From a virus, in IMG/VR virus record IMGVR_UViG_3300015189_000006, positions 1 through 44,922 of that record: a DNA stretch of 44,922 nt. One strand, written 5' to 3'. Below, one piece after another: positions 16,008 through 23,413 of the stretch. A program made the translations under genes and the position numbers. A model generated the notes under the pieces. The model was not told where the DNA came from and ran no database searches. It saw only the letters and a program-made list of their open reading frames with translations. The stretch's first letter is position 1. Each line of letters begins with the position of its first letter.

Positions 16008-17249
16008 ATGGCCGACGTGACCATTACGCGAGTGTCGCCGGCCGACGCGGCCCGCAACTTTGGTGTCAACTACTACCGCCGCGCATACGAGCAGGGAATC
16101 ACCGTCTCGCAGCTTCTGGAGCGCGACGATCCGTCCGCCGAGTACAGCGCCTCCGATCCTGACCGCCACCTGACCGCCTTCGAGCGCGTGCTGAAGGCGT
16201 CGGGTCTGCGCGTCGCGGCCGTCCCCGAGTCTGGAATCCGAGCGTCCACATGGGAAGAGGCCACGCACACCCCAGAGCGCCGTGCGCTGCTGCACGAGTT
16301 CTGCGCCACCATCTGGCGGTCAGCGTCGCGCTGGGAAGCGCCAAGCCCGCAGACCCGCGCTATCCTGCTCTCTGGTGACGCGGCCGTCAACTCGCTGGCG
16401 AACGCCTACAGCGACGACCTGACCATCCGCGCCAAGCAGTTGCAGCCGCCGATCCCGCTGGACGCCCTGGTCGCCCGGACCTCCAGCATTGACGGCGACG
16501 CCTACCGAAGCCTCTACATCACCGACGACATCAACACGGATGCCTATCGCATGAAGCGGGTGGCTGAGGGCGCCGAGATCCCGCGCACCACGCTGGTCAC
16601 CGGCGAGCACACGCTCCGCATCGGCAAGTACGGACGGGCGCTGCTCTCGACCTACGAGCAACTCCGCCGCCAGCGGATCGACCGCATCTCCTTCATTGTG
16701 CAGCGGATGGCCCTGCAAGCCCAGGTCGATAAGGCGTCTGACGCCCTGGCGATCATCGTCGCGGGCGACGGCAACGCCAACACGGCGGCCACTGTCGTCA
16801 CCCTGACGTCCCTCGATGGCGCGGCCGTGGCGGGAACGCTGACGCTGAAGGGCTGGATGATCCACAAGACCCGCTTCTCGCCGGGGTATGCAGCAGACAC
16901 CGTGCTCGGAACCGAAGCCAGCATCTCACAGATGCTCCTGCTCCCCATCGCAGCCGGAATGAACATGCCGTATGGGATGGTGCAGGCGGGCGCCTTCGGG
17001 ACCATGCGCCCGATCAACGACCAGTTGTCGGGCGGCATCCGCTACGGCATTGACGCGACCGCTCCTGCCCTGAAGCTGGTGACGTTCGACTCCAATCAGG
17101 CGCTTGAGCAGGTCGTGGAGATCGGCGGCGACGTGTCCGAGGTCGAACGCTACATCACCAACCAGACCCAGGTCCTCACGCTGAGCGAGGTCGTTGGCTT
17201 CGGCGTACTGGACGCCTTCGCATCCAGGATTCTCGACATAAACGCCTGA
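16008..17249 (+). CDS. Major capsid protein (HK97 fold)
   Basis: 413 residues after a very strong AAGGAGG, as expected for the most abundant virion protein. The first 100 or so residues are helical and polar, like the delta domain of HK97-type capsids. The remainder shows typical features: YITDDINTDAYRMKRVAEGAEIP, KYGRALLSTYEQLRR, AIIVAGDGNAN and a final beta-rich part. The preceding protease would remove the N-terminal segment on maturation. Confidence 0.88.
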   Translation: MADVTITRVSPADAARNFGVNYYRRAYEQGITVSQLLERDDPSAEYSASDPDRHLTAFERVLKASGLRVAAVPESGIRASTWEEATHTPERRALLHEFCATIWRSASRWEAPSPQTRAILLSGDAAVNSLANAYSDDLTIRAKQLQPPIPLDALVARTSSIDGDAYRSLYITDDINTDAYRMKRVAEGAEIPRTTLVTGEHTLRIGKYGRALLSTYEQLRRQRIDRISFIVQRMALQAQVDKASDALAIIVAGDGNANTAATVVTLTSLDGAAVAGTLTLKGWMIHKTRFSPGYAADTVLGTEASISQMLLLPIAAGMNMPYGMVQAGAFGTMRPINDQLSGGIRYGIDATAPALKLVTFDSNQALEQVVEIGGDVSEVERYITNQTQVLTLSEVVGFGVLDAFASRILDINA

Positions 17250-17291
17250 GTCAGATCTACGCACAAGCCACATGAATCGAGGGAGTTCGGC

Positions 17292-17699
17292 ATGTCAGAC
17301 GACAAGACGCCCGATCTGATCTGGGCGACCAGTGGGAGAATTGACGACCGGTTGGTGATCTGGGAGCGCGAACCCCGGCATCCTGGCGGGGAGGCGTTCA
17401 TCGGTGGCGCGAGTCCGGATTACGTCGCGCGCACCGAGGTCGTCGAAGAGCTGTTGCGAACGGGGGAACTGGTGGAGATCCCTGAGCCGCCAGACAGCCG
17501 CAAGAAGCCGCAGCCGAAGGATGCTCCGGCCGAGGGCAACCGCCCCGACATGCCGGGGTCAGTGACCCGCCTGGGCCGCGTGCTCGACCCTGAAGTGGTC
17601 CCGAACGCGAAGACGCCCACGGCGAAGAGCTTGCCCGTGCCGGCCGGCGTCGTGGTGCCGCCCGAGCCTGGGCCGGCACGCGAGAGCACCAGGCGTTAG
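17292..17699 (+). CDS. Hypothetical head-module protein, 135 aa
   Basis: The first 60 residues look folded (LVIWEREPRHPGGEAFIGG, then VEELLRTGELVEI). The remaining 75 are Pro/Lys/Glu-rich and probably disordered. Short proteins of this composition follow the capsid gene in several siphophages of high-GC hosts and may line the head. GAGGGAG precedes the ATG. Confidence 0.6.
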   Translation: MSDDKTPDLIWATSGRIDDRLVIWEREPRHPGGEAFIGGASPDYVARTEVVEELLRTGELVEIPEPPDSRKKPQPKDAPAEGNRPDMPGSVTRLGRVLDPEVVPNAKTPTAKSLPVPAGVVVPPEPGPARESTRR

Positions 17700-17702
17700 C
17701 CC

Positions 17703-18104
17703 ATGCCGTTCTCCGATGCCAGCCTTGCCGCGTTCATGGTGACGGATCTCGGCCCGTCCGGGGCAGCGTTCGGCCTGACCGCGATCTCGCCAGCAATCAC
17801 CGCCGAGGTGGCCGAGGTGGCGCTGCTCATCGGGCACCCGGTGGCCGACGAGACCGACGATCTGCTGATCCGCGCCTGTGCTCGCTGGCGCGCCTGGACG
17901 GCCGCCTACGGCGCTGCCACCAACGACAAGGATTTAAAAGCTGGGAGCGCCGACCTGAAGCTCTCCCAGCGGTTCGCGCACATCGAGCGCCGGCTCATGC
18001 TGGCGAAAACGGCCTGGCTGACTGAGGCTGCGCGCGTGGCGGCGGTGGCCGGCGGCACAAGCCTCTTCGCGTTCGGGCTGGCCTCGGGATTCCGAGGGCG
18101 CTGA
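17703..18104 (+). CDS. Putative head-tail connector protein
   Basis: 133 residues located where the first adaptor of the neck (Ad1/gp6-like) is expected, two genes after the capsid gene. The middle is helical (DDLLIRACARWRAWTAAYGAA), and charged. Assignment is by order only; no specific motif is visible. Confidence 0.5.
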   Translation: MPFSDASLAAFMVTDLGPSGAAFGLTAISPAITAEVAEVALLIGHPVADETDDLLIRACARWRAWTAAYGAATNDKDLKAGSADLKLSQRFAHIERRLMLAKTAWLTEAARVAAVAGGTSLFAFGLASGFRGR

Positions 18105-18110
18105 GTAGCG

Positions 18111-18719
18111 ATGCCCGAGCAGCAGGCAGGCATCAACCCAATGAGCGGACCTGGCGACTCGCGGCCTGTTCCAGACCCGACGTTGCTGACGGGGCAACTG
18201 ATTGCCCGCGAGGTCAGCATGCTTCAGAAGCTTCTGGAGACGCGCCTGGACGGCATGGACCGGGCGATGGCGCTGTTTCAGGAGAACATCACCCGAGTCC
18301 CTACGGATGTAGACAAACAGGTCGGGCACTTGAAGGCGCTCCACGAAGAGAAGTTCACCAGCATCGAAGTTCAGTTTCGGGAGCGCGACGTTCGGACCGA
18401 ACAGACCAGCCGAGACAGCAAGGTCGCGGTAGACGCGGCGCTTCAGGCGGCGAAAGAGGCCGTTGGCGAGCAGAACAGATCATCGGCGCTGGCGATTGCC
18501 AAGTCCGAGACGGCGACCGTGAAGCAGATCGACCAGCAGGGATTGCTGATTGCGACGGCGACGGCCGGGCTGAACGACAAGATCGACGACATCAAGGCGC
18601 GGCTAACGCTCATGGAGGGGCGCGGCAGCGGCATGGCCGCCTCGTGGGCGGTGGCAGCCGCATTGATCGGACTGGCAATCGGCGCGGTCGGCCTGGTGCT
18701 GGCCCTAACGCGCGGATAA
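18111..18719 (+). CDS. Coiled-coil protein with C-terminal membrane helix
   Basis: 202 residues. Most of the protein (about 30-165) is a charged helix with heptad character (MLQKLLETRLDGMDRAMALF, then RERDVRTEQTSRDSKVAVDA). The end is one hydrophobic helix, AAALIGLAIGAVGLVLAL. Similar coiled-coil/membrane proteins occur in many actinobacterial and related phages without known function. Together with the next two genes it forms a set of three membrane proteins placed, unusually, within the head-connector block. A role in lysis or virion membrane contact is possible. Confidence 0.6.
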   Translation: MPEQQAGINPMSGPGDSRPVPDPTLLTGQLIAREVSMLQKLLETRLDGMDRAMALFQENITRVPTDVDKQVGHLKALHEEKFTSIEVQFRERDVRTEQTSRDSKVAVDAALQAAKEAVGEQNRSSALAIAKSETATVKQIDQQGLLIATATAGLNDKIDDIKARLTLMEGRGSGMAASWAVAAALIGLAIGAVGLVLALTRG

Positions 18720-18731
18720 AGGAGACTGACC

Positions 18732-18875
18732 GTGGCTTGGACATGGCCGACGCTTGGACTTGGGACGGTGATCGCTGCCGTCGTGCTGATTGCCGCCTGC
18801 CTGCTGGCGTTCATGGGGCTGCTCTCGAAAGAGGCACTACTCGTGACGGCGGCGATCTGCGCCATGCGGCTCTAG
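18732..18875 (+). CDS. 47-residue membrane protein
   Basis: GTG start at 18732 with AAAGGAG about 8 bases upstream; the frame ends in TAG at 18873-18875. The product has a hydrophobic helix (TVIAAVVLIAACLLAFMGLL), a charged turn (SKE) and a second hydrophobic run (ALLVTAAICA). Two short helices joined by a charged turn would fit a holin-like or pinholin-like protein, but this is inference. Confidence 0.5.
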   Translation: MAWTWPTLGLGTVIAAVVLIAACLLAFMGLLSKEALLVTAAICAMRL

Positions 18876-18885
18876 GGGGCTGACT

Positions 18886-19377
18886 GTGGACGGCTTCGAC
18901 CCGAAGATCCTCCAGTACAGCCTGATGGCGGCAACCCTCGTGAAGGTCGTGGTTGACGTTGCCAACATCGCGACGCCGGCCGAGACGCCGCCGTGGATGT
19001 CTCCGCTTTTGGCGCTGCTTCTGGGGCCGCTGATGGTAGCTGCGCTCATGCTGGCGGCCGGCGTCCAGATATCGGCCCAGACAGCCGCTCAGGCGGTCAT
19101 TGCTGGCGTGCTGGCAGCCGGCACCGCTGGCGTGGCGTCCAGCCTCCAGGCGCGCACCAAGCCATCCAGCCACGCAACAGACGGCGTCGCCAACCCGCCG
19201 CCAGTTGACGGCCACTCGGCAACGGCTGAAGAGATCGCCGACGCACTGGAGCGGGCGCGGGAGAAACGGATCTCCGCCCGGCTGCATGAGCGGGCCGATG
19301 ACAACGCTGCCGCTCCTGACGACGCACTCATCAGCCGGCCGCCGACCTGGCTCCCGCAGTCGAGAGATCACGTCTGA
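18886..19377 (+). CDS. Holin-like membrane protein
   Basis: GTG start, with GGGGGCTGACT just upstream. The 163-residue product has two or three hydrophobic segments in the first 90 residues (SLMAATLVKVVVDVANIA, LLALLLGPLMVAALMLAAG, VIAGVLAAGTAGVA) and then a charged, soluble tail. This layout matches small phage membrane proteins proposed as holins. The lysin is 15 kb away, so the call is tentative. The stop overlaps the next ATG. Confidence 0.5.
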   Translation: MDGFDPKILQYSLMAATLVKVVVDVANIATPAETPPWMSPLLALLLGPLMVAALMLAAGVQISAQTAAQAVIAGVLAAGTAGVASSLQARTKPSSHATDGVANPPPVDGHSATAEEIADALERAREKRISARLHERADDNAAAPDDALISRPPTWLPQSRDHV

Positions 19378-19742
19378 TGCCGCTGACAGCCGAGGGCGCT
19401 GCGCTGAACGCCGAACTGATCCGAAACGTCCTCCTGCACCGTGCCACGGTGTACGGACGCTCATCTGGCGGAACCTTCACGGTCGTGCTGCGCGCGGACC
19501 TCGCCTGCCGACTGGAGCAGGTGAGCAGGCAGCCGGCGGCCACGAGTTCTCAACGCCGTGAATTGGCGGCGATGGGCAGTCTCCGCTACGACGCCGAGTA
19601 CACCATGCCAGCCGTGGCGCAAGTCGAGGTTGACACGCTCCCTGGTGTCCGCTGGAACCCTCTGGCTGCTACCGACTGGGCCGATGACCTGCCGGGCATC
19701 GGCCCGATCTCCCGCAGCGTTGACGTGACAAGGGCGCTCTGA
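19377..19742 (+). CDS. Putative head closure / neck protein
   Basis: 121 residues, beta-rich in the middle (HRATVYGRSSGGTFTVVLRA), in the usual place of the head-closure protein (Hc1) between the connector and the gp10-like gene. No diagnostic motif. Overlaps both neighbours by stop-start sharing. Confidence 0.5.
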   Translation: MPLTAEGAALNAELIRNVLLHRATVYGRSSGGTFTVVLRADLACRLEQVSRQPAATSSQRRELAAMGSLRYDAEYTMPAVAQVEVDTLPGVRWNPLAATDWADDLPGIGPISRSVDVTRAL

Positions 19743-20125
19743 TGAACGTCAAGATCACCATGACAGGATTCGTTCAGGCGCTCACGGCCGTTCAGGCCAT
19801 CGGCGCGGCGGGGAAGGCCGTGCACGGGCCACTCGCCACCTTTGGCAGCACGGCCGTGTATGCAGGAGTCATCGAGACGGGAGTGCGCGGCGGCCGGATG
19901 TGGAGACGCGCAGGCCCAGCCCTGATGTTCAAGAAGGGCGTCTCCGAGGCTGCCGCTGCGGCCCCGGCCATCCTCGGGCCGGCGATCTTGAAGGGGGCGG
20001 CGGCGGTGGGGCAGGCGAAGGCACGGATACGGACGCTAGGAGTTGAGCGCATCCGCGCCTACACGCCGGTGCGGTCAGGGAAGCTCAGGGCGTCGGTGCG
20101 CGAACTCAACCGGCCGGGAGGGTAG
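19742..20125 (+). CDS. HK97 gp10-like neck protein
   Basis: 127 residues ending with IRAYTPVRSGKLRASVREL, which closely follows the C-terminal pattern (a T/A-P-x-x-x-G-x-L-R-x-S stretch) of HK97 gp10-family proteins that act at the head-tail joint. The first half is Ala/Gly-rich and helical. The order head closure, gp10-like, tail terminator is conserved in siphophages. Confidence 0.65.
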   Translation: MNVKITMTGFVQALTAVQAIGAAGKAVHGPLATFGSTAVYAGVIETGVRGGRMWRRAGPALMFKKGVSEAAAAAPAILGPAILKGAAAVGQAKARIRTLGVERIRAYTPVRSGKLRASVRELNRPGG

Positions 20126-20127
20126 TC

Positions 20128-20601
20128 GTGCCGTTTGACATCGAGGCGGCTCTCAACGGCCTGACCGAACTGGTCAGGACCATCCCAGCCATCGAGAGCG
20201 TCCAGATCGGCGCTCCCGAGTCGCTATCTGCCAGGATCGTCACATGGGTGACCGTTGGCGACCCTGGCGAGATCGCCCCCCGACAGACGCAGGTTTACGA
20301 GATGCCGATGAACTTGATCGTCTGGTTTGGCTACGTCGTGGAAGGATCGGAGCAGGCGGCCGAGGCGCAACTCGCCGACTGGATAACCGAACTGGTACGG
20401 CGCGTCATCAACAACCGCATCGGCACCGTCACCGGCAACGCCGTCACCGTCGCAGTCAACCTCAACGGCGCAGTGGCGCGCATGGATCTACCTGCCGCCG
20501 CCGCTGGCGTGAGCGAGTACACCCTCATGGCCGGCCTCGAAAGCCGGACCTACCCTCTGGGCATCCGCGTGATCCAGAGAGAAACCATCGGAGGCATCTG
20601 A
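20128..20601 (+). CDS. Putative tail terminator protein
   Basis: GTG start at 20128, preceded by GGGAGGG. 157 residues with a helical N-terminus and alternating strands (ARIVTWVTVGDPGEI, MPMNLIVWFGYVV), then a helix and further strands ending YPLGIRVIQRE. This fits tail-completion proteins, which cap the tail and join it to the head. The assignment rests on order between the gp10-like and tail tube genes. Confidence 0.6.
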   Translation: MPFDIEAALNGLTELVRTIPAIESVQIGAPESLSARIVTWVTVGDPGEIAPRQTQVYEMPMNLIVWFGYVVEGSEQAAEAQLADWITELVRRVINNRIGTVTGNAVTVAVNLNGAVARMDLPAAAAGVSEYTLMAGLESRTYPLGIRVIQRETIGGI

Positions 20602-20602
20602 C

Positions 20603-20824
20603 ATGAGCGACAAGATCGCGTACAGGTTCACCGGGAAGAAGGATGCCGACGGTCTCCCCGTTGAGTATCTCGGCGGCATCCCGGCCGCTCACCTGACCGA
20701 AGACGACTACGCCGCACTGACGAAGGAGCAAAAGGAGGCCGTCAAGGCCAGCAGCCTGTACAAGTCGGTGGACAGCGCGCCATCGTCGACGGCCGTCACC
20801 CCTGCCCCGAAGCCGACGCCGTAG
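20603..20824 (+). CDS. Hypothetical protein, 73 aa
   Basis: A small protein with a folded-looking start (RFTGKKDADGLPVEYLGGIP, then LTEDDYAALT) and a Ser/Pro/Thr-rich end. Short proteins of this design between tail terminator and tube genes are frequent in siphophages. Function unknown. Confidence 0.6.
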   Translation: MSDKIAYRFTGKKDADGLPVEYLGGIPAAHLTEDDYAALTKEQKEAVKASSLYKSVDSAPSSTAVTPAPKPTP

Positions 20825-20826
20825 CC

Positions 20827-21033
20827 GTGGCCGCGCAGGAGCACCGGCGCGTACTCAACCAATCGGCAGCCGCCCTGCCTACGGCGCAGCCAGCCAGGAG
20901 CGCGGCCGAATGGGAGGCGCTGCGACGGTCGCTCCTGATGATCGTCGCGCAGTTCCGCGCAGCAGACGCCGACGGCGCGTATAGTATTGACATCAAGGTC
21001 GTCTCTCGGGACCGCGCGACGACCCCAGCCTGA
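20827..21033 (+). CDS. Hypothetical protein, 68 aa
   Basis: GTG start 2 bases after the previous stop. The product is Ala-rich and helical (SAAEWEALRRSLLMIVAQFR) with a short strand at the end. No motif. It is followed by about 70 bases without a convincing gene before the tail tube frame. Confidence 0.45.
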   Translation: MAAQEHRRVLNQSAAALPTAQPARSAAEWEALRRSLLMIVAQFRAADADGAYSIDIKVVSRDRATTPA

Positions 21034-21105
21034 GTCACAACCGCCAGATGGCCCCGCCGGTACGCCGGCCGCGCCCCGCCTGCTAGAGCCGCCACCGTCC
21101 CAACG

Positions 21106-22158
21106 GTGCTCGCCCTGGCTGATCCGCCCACGCGCCGACGGCGCTGCGGAGATCGGCAGGGTACAGCCATAGCCGGCGAGATTTGGCGCGGACAAGCAGC
21201 CGTAGCGTTGCAGCCTTCCACGACGGTCGTGCAGCCAGCAACACGCCGCGTGTACTGGACCGATCCGATGTTGACGGTCGAACGACCGCCAACCGTTCAC
21301 CGCGCGGCGTCCGGCCGCCGCGACAACATCTTTGCGGTTACCCAGGGCAGCATCGCGGCGAGCGGCTCATTGTCGATGCCGATGTCCGCCGAGGAGATCC
21401 TTGAGATCCTCTCGATGGGCGTCTCGGCCACCCCCGTGATCACCACCCCGGCGACGGGCGTGCTCACCCGACTGCACACGTACAAGCCCGGCGATCTCGC
21501 GAAGGCGACGATTGAGTGGTTTGACGGCAAACGCGGATGGCTTGGCAACGGCTTCATGGTCAACAGCCTGACCATCGCGGGGTCCGTTGACGGTGAGTCA
21601 ACGGTGTCGGCCGACTTGTTCGGCGCGGACCTAGCTGCCGGCACCGTGACGCCGGGCCTCGCCGAGCGCGACCCGACCTTCATTGAGGGCTGGAAAGCGC
21701 GATTGTTCATCGACGCCTTCGGTGGCACAGCAGGCACCACGCCTGCCCCGCTGACCATGATCAACTGGTCGGTGACGCTCAACAACAACCTGTCTCGGGT
21801 GTACACCGCCGACAACACCCAGGCTGCCAACCGCGTGATCTCCGGCGAGCTTGACGTGACGGCCTCGTTCACGGTCGATTCCGACTCGGCGGTCGCGATC
21901 GCGGAGTTCAATAGCTGGGTGGCCGGCACCAAACGGCTGGTCCGCCTGGAGCTGCAGGACGAGTCAGCGTTTATCGAGACGACCTTGCGTCGTTTCGTGA
22001 CCATCGACCTGCCGGGCGCGTGGACGGCCGTCAACATCGGCGGCTCGGCGCAGGGCGTCCGCGCCTACGAGTTGAGCCTACAAGGAATTTACAACAGCAC
22101 CATGGCAAGTATGCTGACCGTGCGTTCTCAGGCCGCGAGATTGTTGCCATGGGTCTGA
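21106..22158 (+). CDS. Tail tube protein
   Basis: The core (from about residue 25) fits siphophage tail tube proteins: GQAAVALQPS and RRVYWTDPMLTVERPP, then GSIAASGSLSMPMSAEEILEIL, LHTYKPGDLAKATIEW, GWKARLFIDAFGG and ITIDLPGAW-like closing strands. Tube rings stack on the tape measure. The start is uncertain: GTG 21106 is the only standard start upstream of the conserved part, but it adds an Arg-rich tail unlike the family and lacks a clear Shine-Dalgarno site. A shorter product from a non-standard codon just before GEIWRGQ (near 21177) is possible. Confidence 0.82.
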   Translation: MLALADPPTRRRRCGDRQGTAIAGEIWRGQAAVALQPSTTVVQPATRRVYWTDPMLTVERPPTVHRAASGRRDNIFAVTQGSIAASGSLSMPMSAEEILEILSMGVSATPVITTPATGVLTRLHTYKPGDLAKATIEWFDGKRGWLGNGFMVNSLTIAGSVDGESTVSADLFGADLAAGTVTPGLAERDPTFIEGWKARLFIDAFGGTAGTTPAPLTMINWSVTLNNNLSRVYTADNTQAANRVISGELDVTASFTVDSDSAVAIAEFNSWVAGTKRLVRLELQDESAFIETTLRRFVTIDLPGAWTAVNIGGSAQGVRAYELSLQGIYNSTMASMLTVRSQAARLLPWV

Positions 22159-22176
22159 TCCCCTGACGCATTGACG

Positions 22177-22197
22177 GGCCGGCGCACTGCGCCGGCC
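22177..22197 (+). terminator. GC-rich hairpin after tail tube gene
   Basis: GGCCGGCGC and GCGCCGGCC form a perfect 9-bp stem with an ACT loop, 18 bases after the tail tube stop. There is no T-run, so it may act as an attenuator or RNA-stability element rather than a full terminator. It would lower expression of the chaperone genes relative to the abundant tube protein. Confidence 0.6.
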
Positions 22198-22210
22198 GCC
22201 TGGAGGGTCC

Positions 22211-22756
22211 ATGATCGACACCCCGGAGTCCCCGCCACAGTCGCCGTACAACGAACGCGCTGGCCTGCCGTCAGTCGCCACCAGGCCACACATAGCTGAG
22301 GACGCGCCGTCAGGCAACGGCACCCACGATGAGGACGAGGACGCGCCCGTCAGGCTCGACAGCGTCACCCCGCGCGTGACGGCCAGCTCGGCGCGCAGGA
22401 TTCCGCAGACACGGGAGTGGGTCCGCTTCTCCGAGGCGTACAGCTTCATGGAAGTCAAGGTCTGGACCGATGCGCCCGCGAAAGTCATGGAGGGGCTGGG
22501 GCCGCAGACGGGCGACGAGACGACCGACGATGTCCGCCGCCGGGTGCTCGACACGCTCGGACGGCTGGTGCTGGCGCATCGGTTCGACGACGGGACGCCG
22601 TGGACCGATGACGAGGGCGAACTACCGCCACCACAGGACGCGCTGTTCTGGGACCGCGCGCCGCAGCCCATCGTCAACGCCATCGTGGACTACATCCGCA
22701 AGAGGATCGCGGACCATCCCACGCTCAGGCGCTCCGGAGCGACGCCGAAGCGCTGA
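22211..22756 (+). CDS. Tail assembly chaperone (G-like)
   Basis: 181 residues between tail tube and tape measure, the fixed position of gpG-type chaperones. The first 50 residues are acidic and disordered. The core has VRFSEAYSFMEVKVW and a long helical region ending FWDRAPQPIVNAIVDYIRKR. GGAGGGTCC precedes the ATG. The reading frame overlaps another frame that continues to 22965 (next entry), as in lambda G/GT. Confidence 0.75.
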   Translation: MIDTPESPPQSPYNERAGLPSVATRPHIAEDAPSGNGTHDEDEDAPVRLDSVTPRVTASSARRIPQTREWVRFSEAYSFMEVKVWTDAPAKVMEGLGPQTGDETTDDVRRRVLDTLGRLVLAHRFDDGTPWTDDEGELPPPQDALFWDRAPQPIVNAIVDYIRKRIADHPTLRRSGATPKR

Positions 22757-22965
22757 CGACCTGGCTAGTCGCAACAAACAAGTCCGGGCTGGACAGCAAG
22801 CTCAGTGACGATACGGTCTATCTGCTGAATCGACAGGCGCTTGCAGACCGCTGGCACACAACGCCGGTCGTCATTGAAACCTGGCCCGCCTACGAACGTG
22901 ACATCGCCCTCATGATGATGGACATCGAAGCGAAGGCTGAGAAGCGGAAGCCCCCCCGAAAGTAG
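22612..22965 (+). CDS. Tail chaperone extension in the -1 frame (GT-like)
   Basis: In the -1 frame relative to the G-like gene, sequence is open from 22612 to a TAG at 22963-22965. The part beyond the G-like stop has strong protein character: TTWLVATNKSGLDSKL, then YLLNRQALADRWHTTP and VIETWPAYERDIALMMMDIE, with a basic end. No usable start lies in this frame before the ATGs near 22911, so translation probably arises by a -1 frameshift from the upstream gene. I found no standard X-XXY-YYZ slippery heptamer in the overlap. The span given is the open frame; the true junction is unknown. Confidence 0.6.
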   Translation, partial: RGRTTATTGRAVLGPRAAAHRQRHRGLHPQEDRGPSHAQALRSDAEALTTWLVATNKSGLDSKLSDDTVYLLNRQALADRWHTTPVVIETWPAYERDIALMMMDIEAKAEKRKPPRK

Positions 22966-22984
22966 GAAGCGACCAGTGCCCACA

Positions 22985-23410
22985 TCAGAGCTTCTGAAGG
23001 CGGTAGACCCTGATCGCGTCGCCATACGGCGAGATGGTGATGACCTGGATGAACCCGGCCTCGGCGGGCTTGACACCTGTGGTGTAGGCGTTGTCGAGAT
23101 ACCCGCCAGACATCGGATCGGGCATCGTCCCGCGCATCGCAATCCCGCCGCCCGGCAGTCGCCCGACCGACGCATACACGGACGTGTGTCGCCCGAACTG
23201 GTTGTCCCAGACGATGATCGAGCCGCCGCACGGGTAGACCTCGACGCGCATCATGTGCTGGGGCGACACGTACACGCCCGCCATATCAGCCTGGGGAAAG
23301 CCGTACGACCCGGGCACGGGGCACTCCTGTGCCACAGGGGCAGCACTGGTCGGCGGCACGGGTATGAAGGCAACGGTCAACCCGAGAATGAGCGCGAGCA
23401 GGTAGCGCAT
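22985..23410 (-). CDS. Secreted protein of unknown function
   Basis: Minus-strand gene convergent with the tail chaperone. The 141-residue product begins with a clear signal peptide (MRYLLALILGLTVAFIPVPP, cleavage probably after SA near residue 23). The mature part has two cysteines (ECPVPG and YPCGG) that could form a disulphide, and is Gly/Tyr-rich and beta-like. It is encoded downstream of the nuclease gene 23414-24286 with a 3-base gap, so the two form a small inserted operon (moron). It may alter the host surface or be packaged; no domain is recognised. Confidence 0.65.
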   Translation of the reverse strand: MRYLLALILGLTVAFIPVPPTSAAPVAQECPVPGSYGFPQADMAGVYVSPQHMMRVEVYPCGGSIIVWDNQFGRHTSVYASVGRLPGGGIAMRGTMPDPMSGGYLDNAYTTGVKPAEAGFIQVITISPYGDAIRVYRLQKL

Positions 23411-23413
23411 GGT

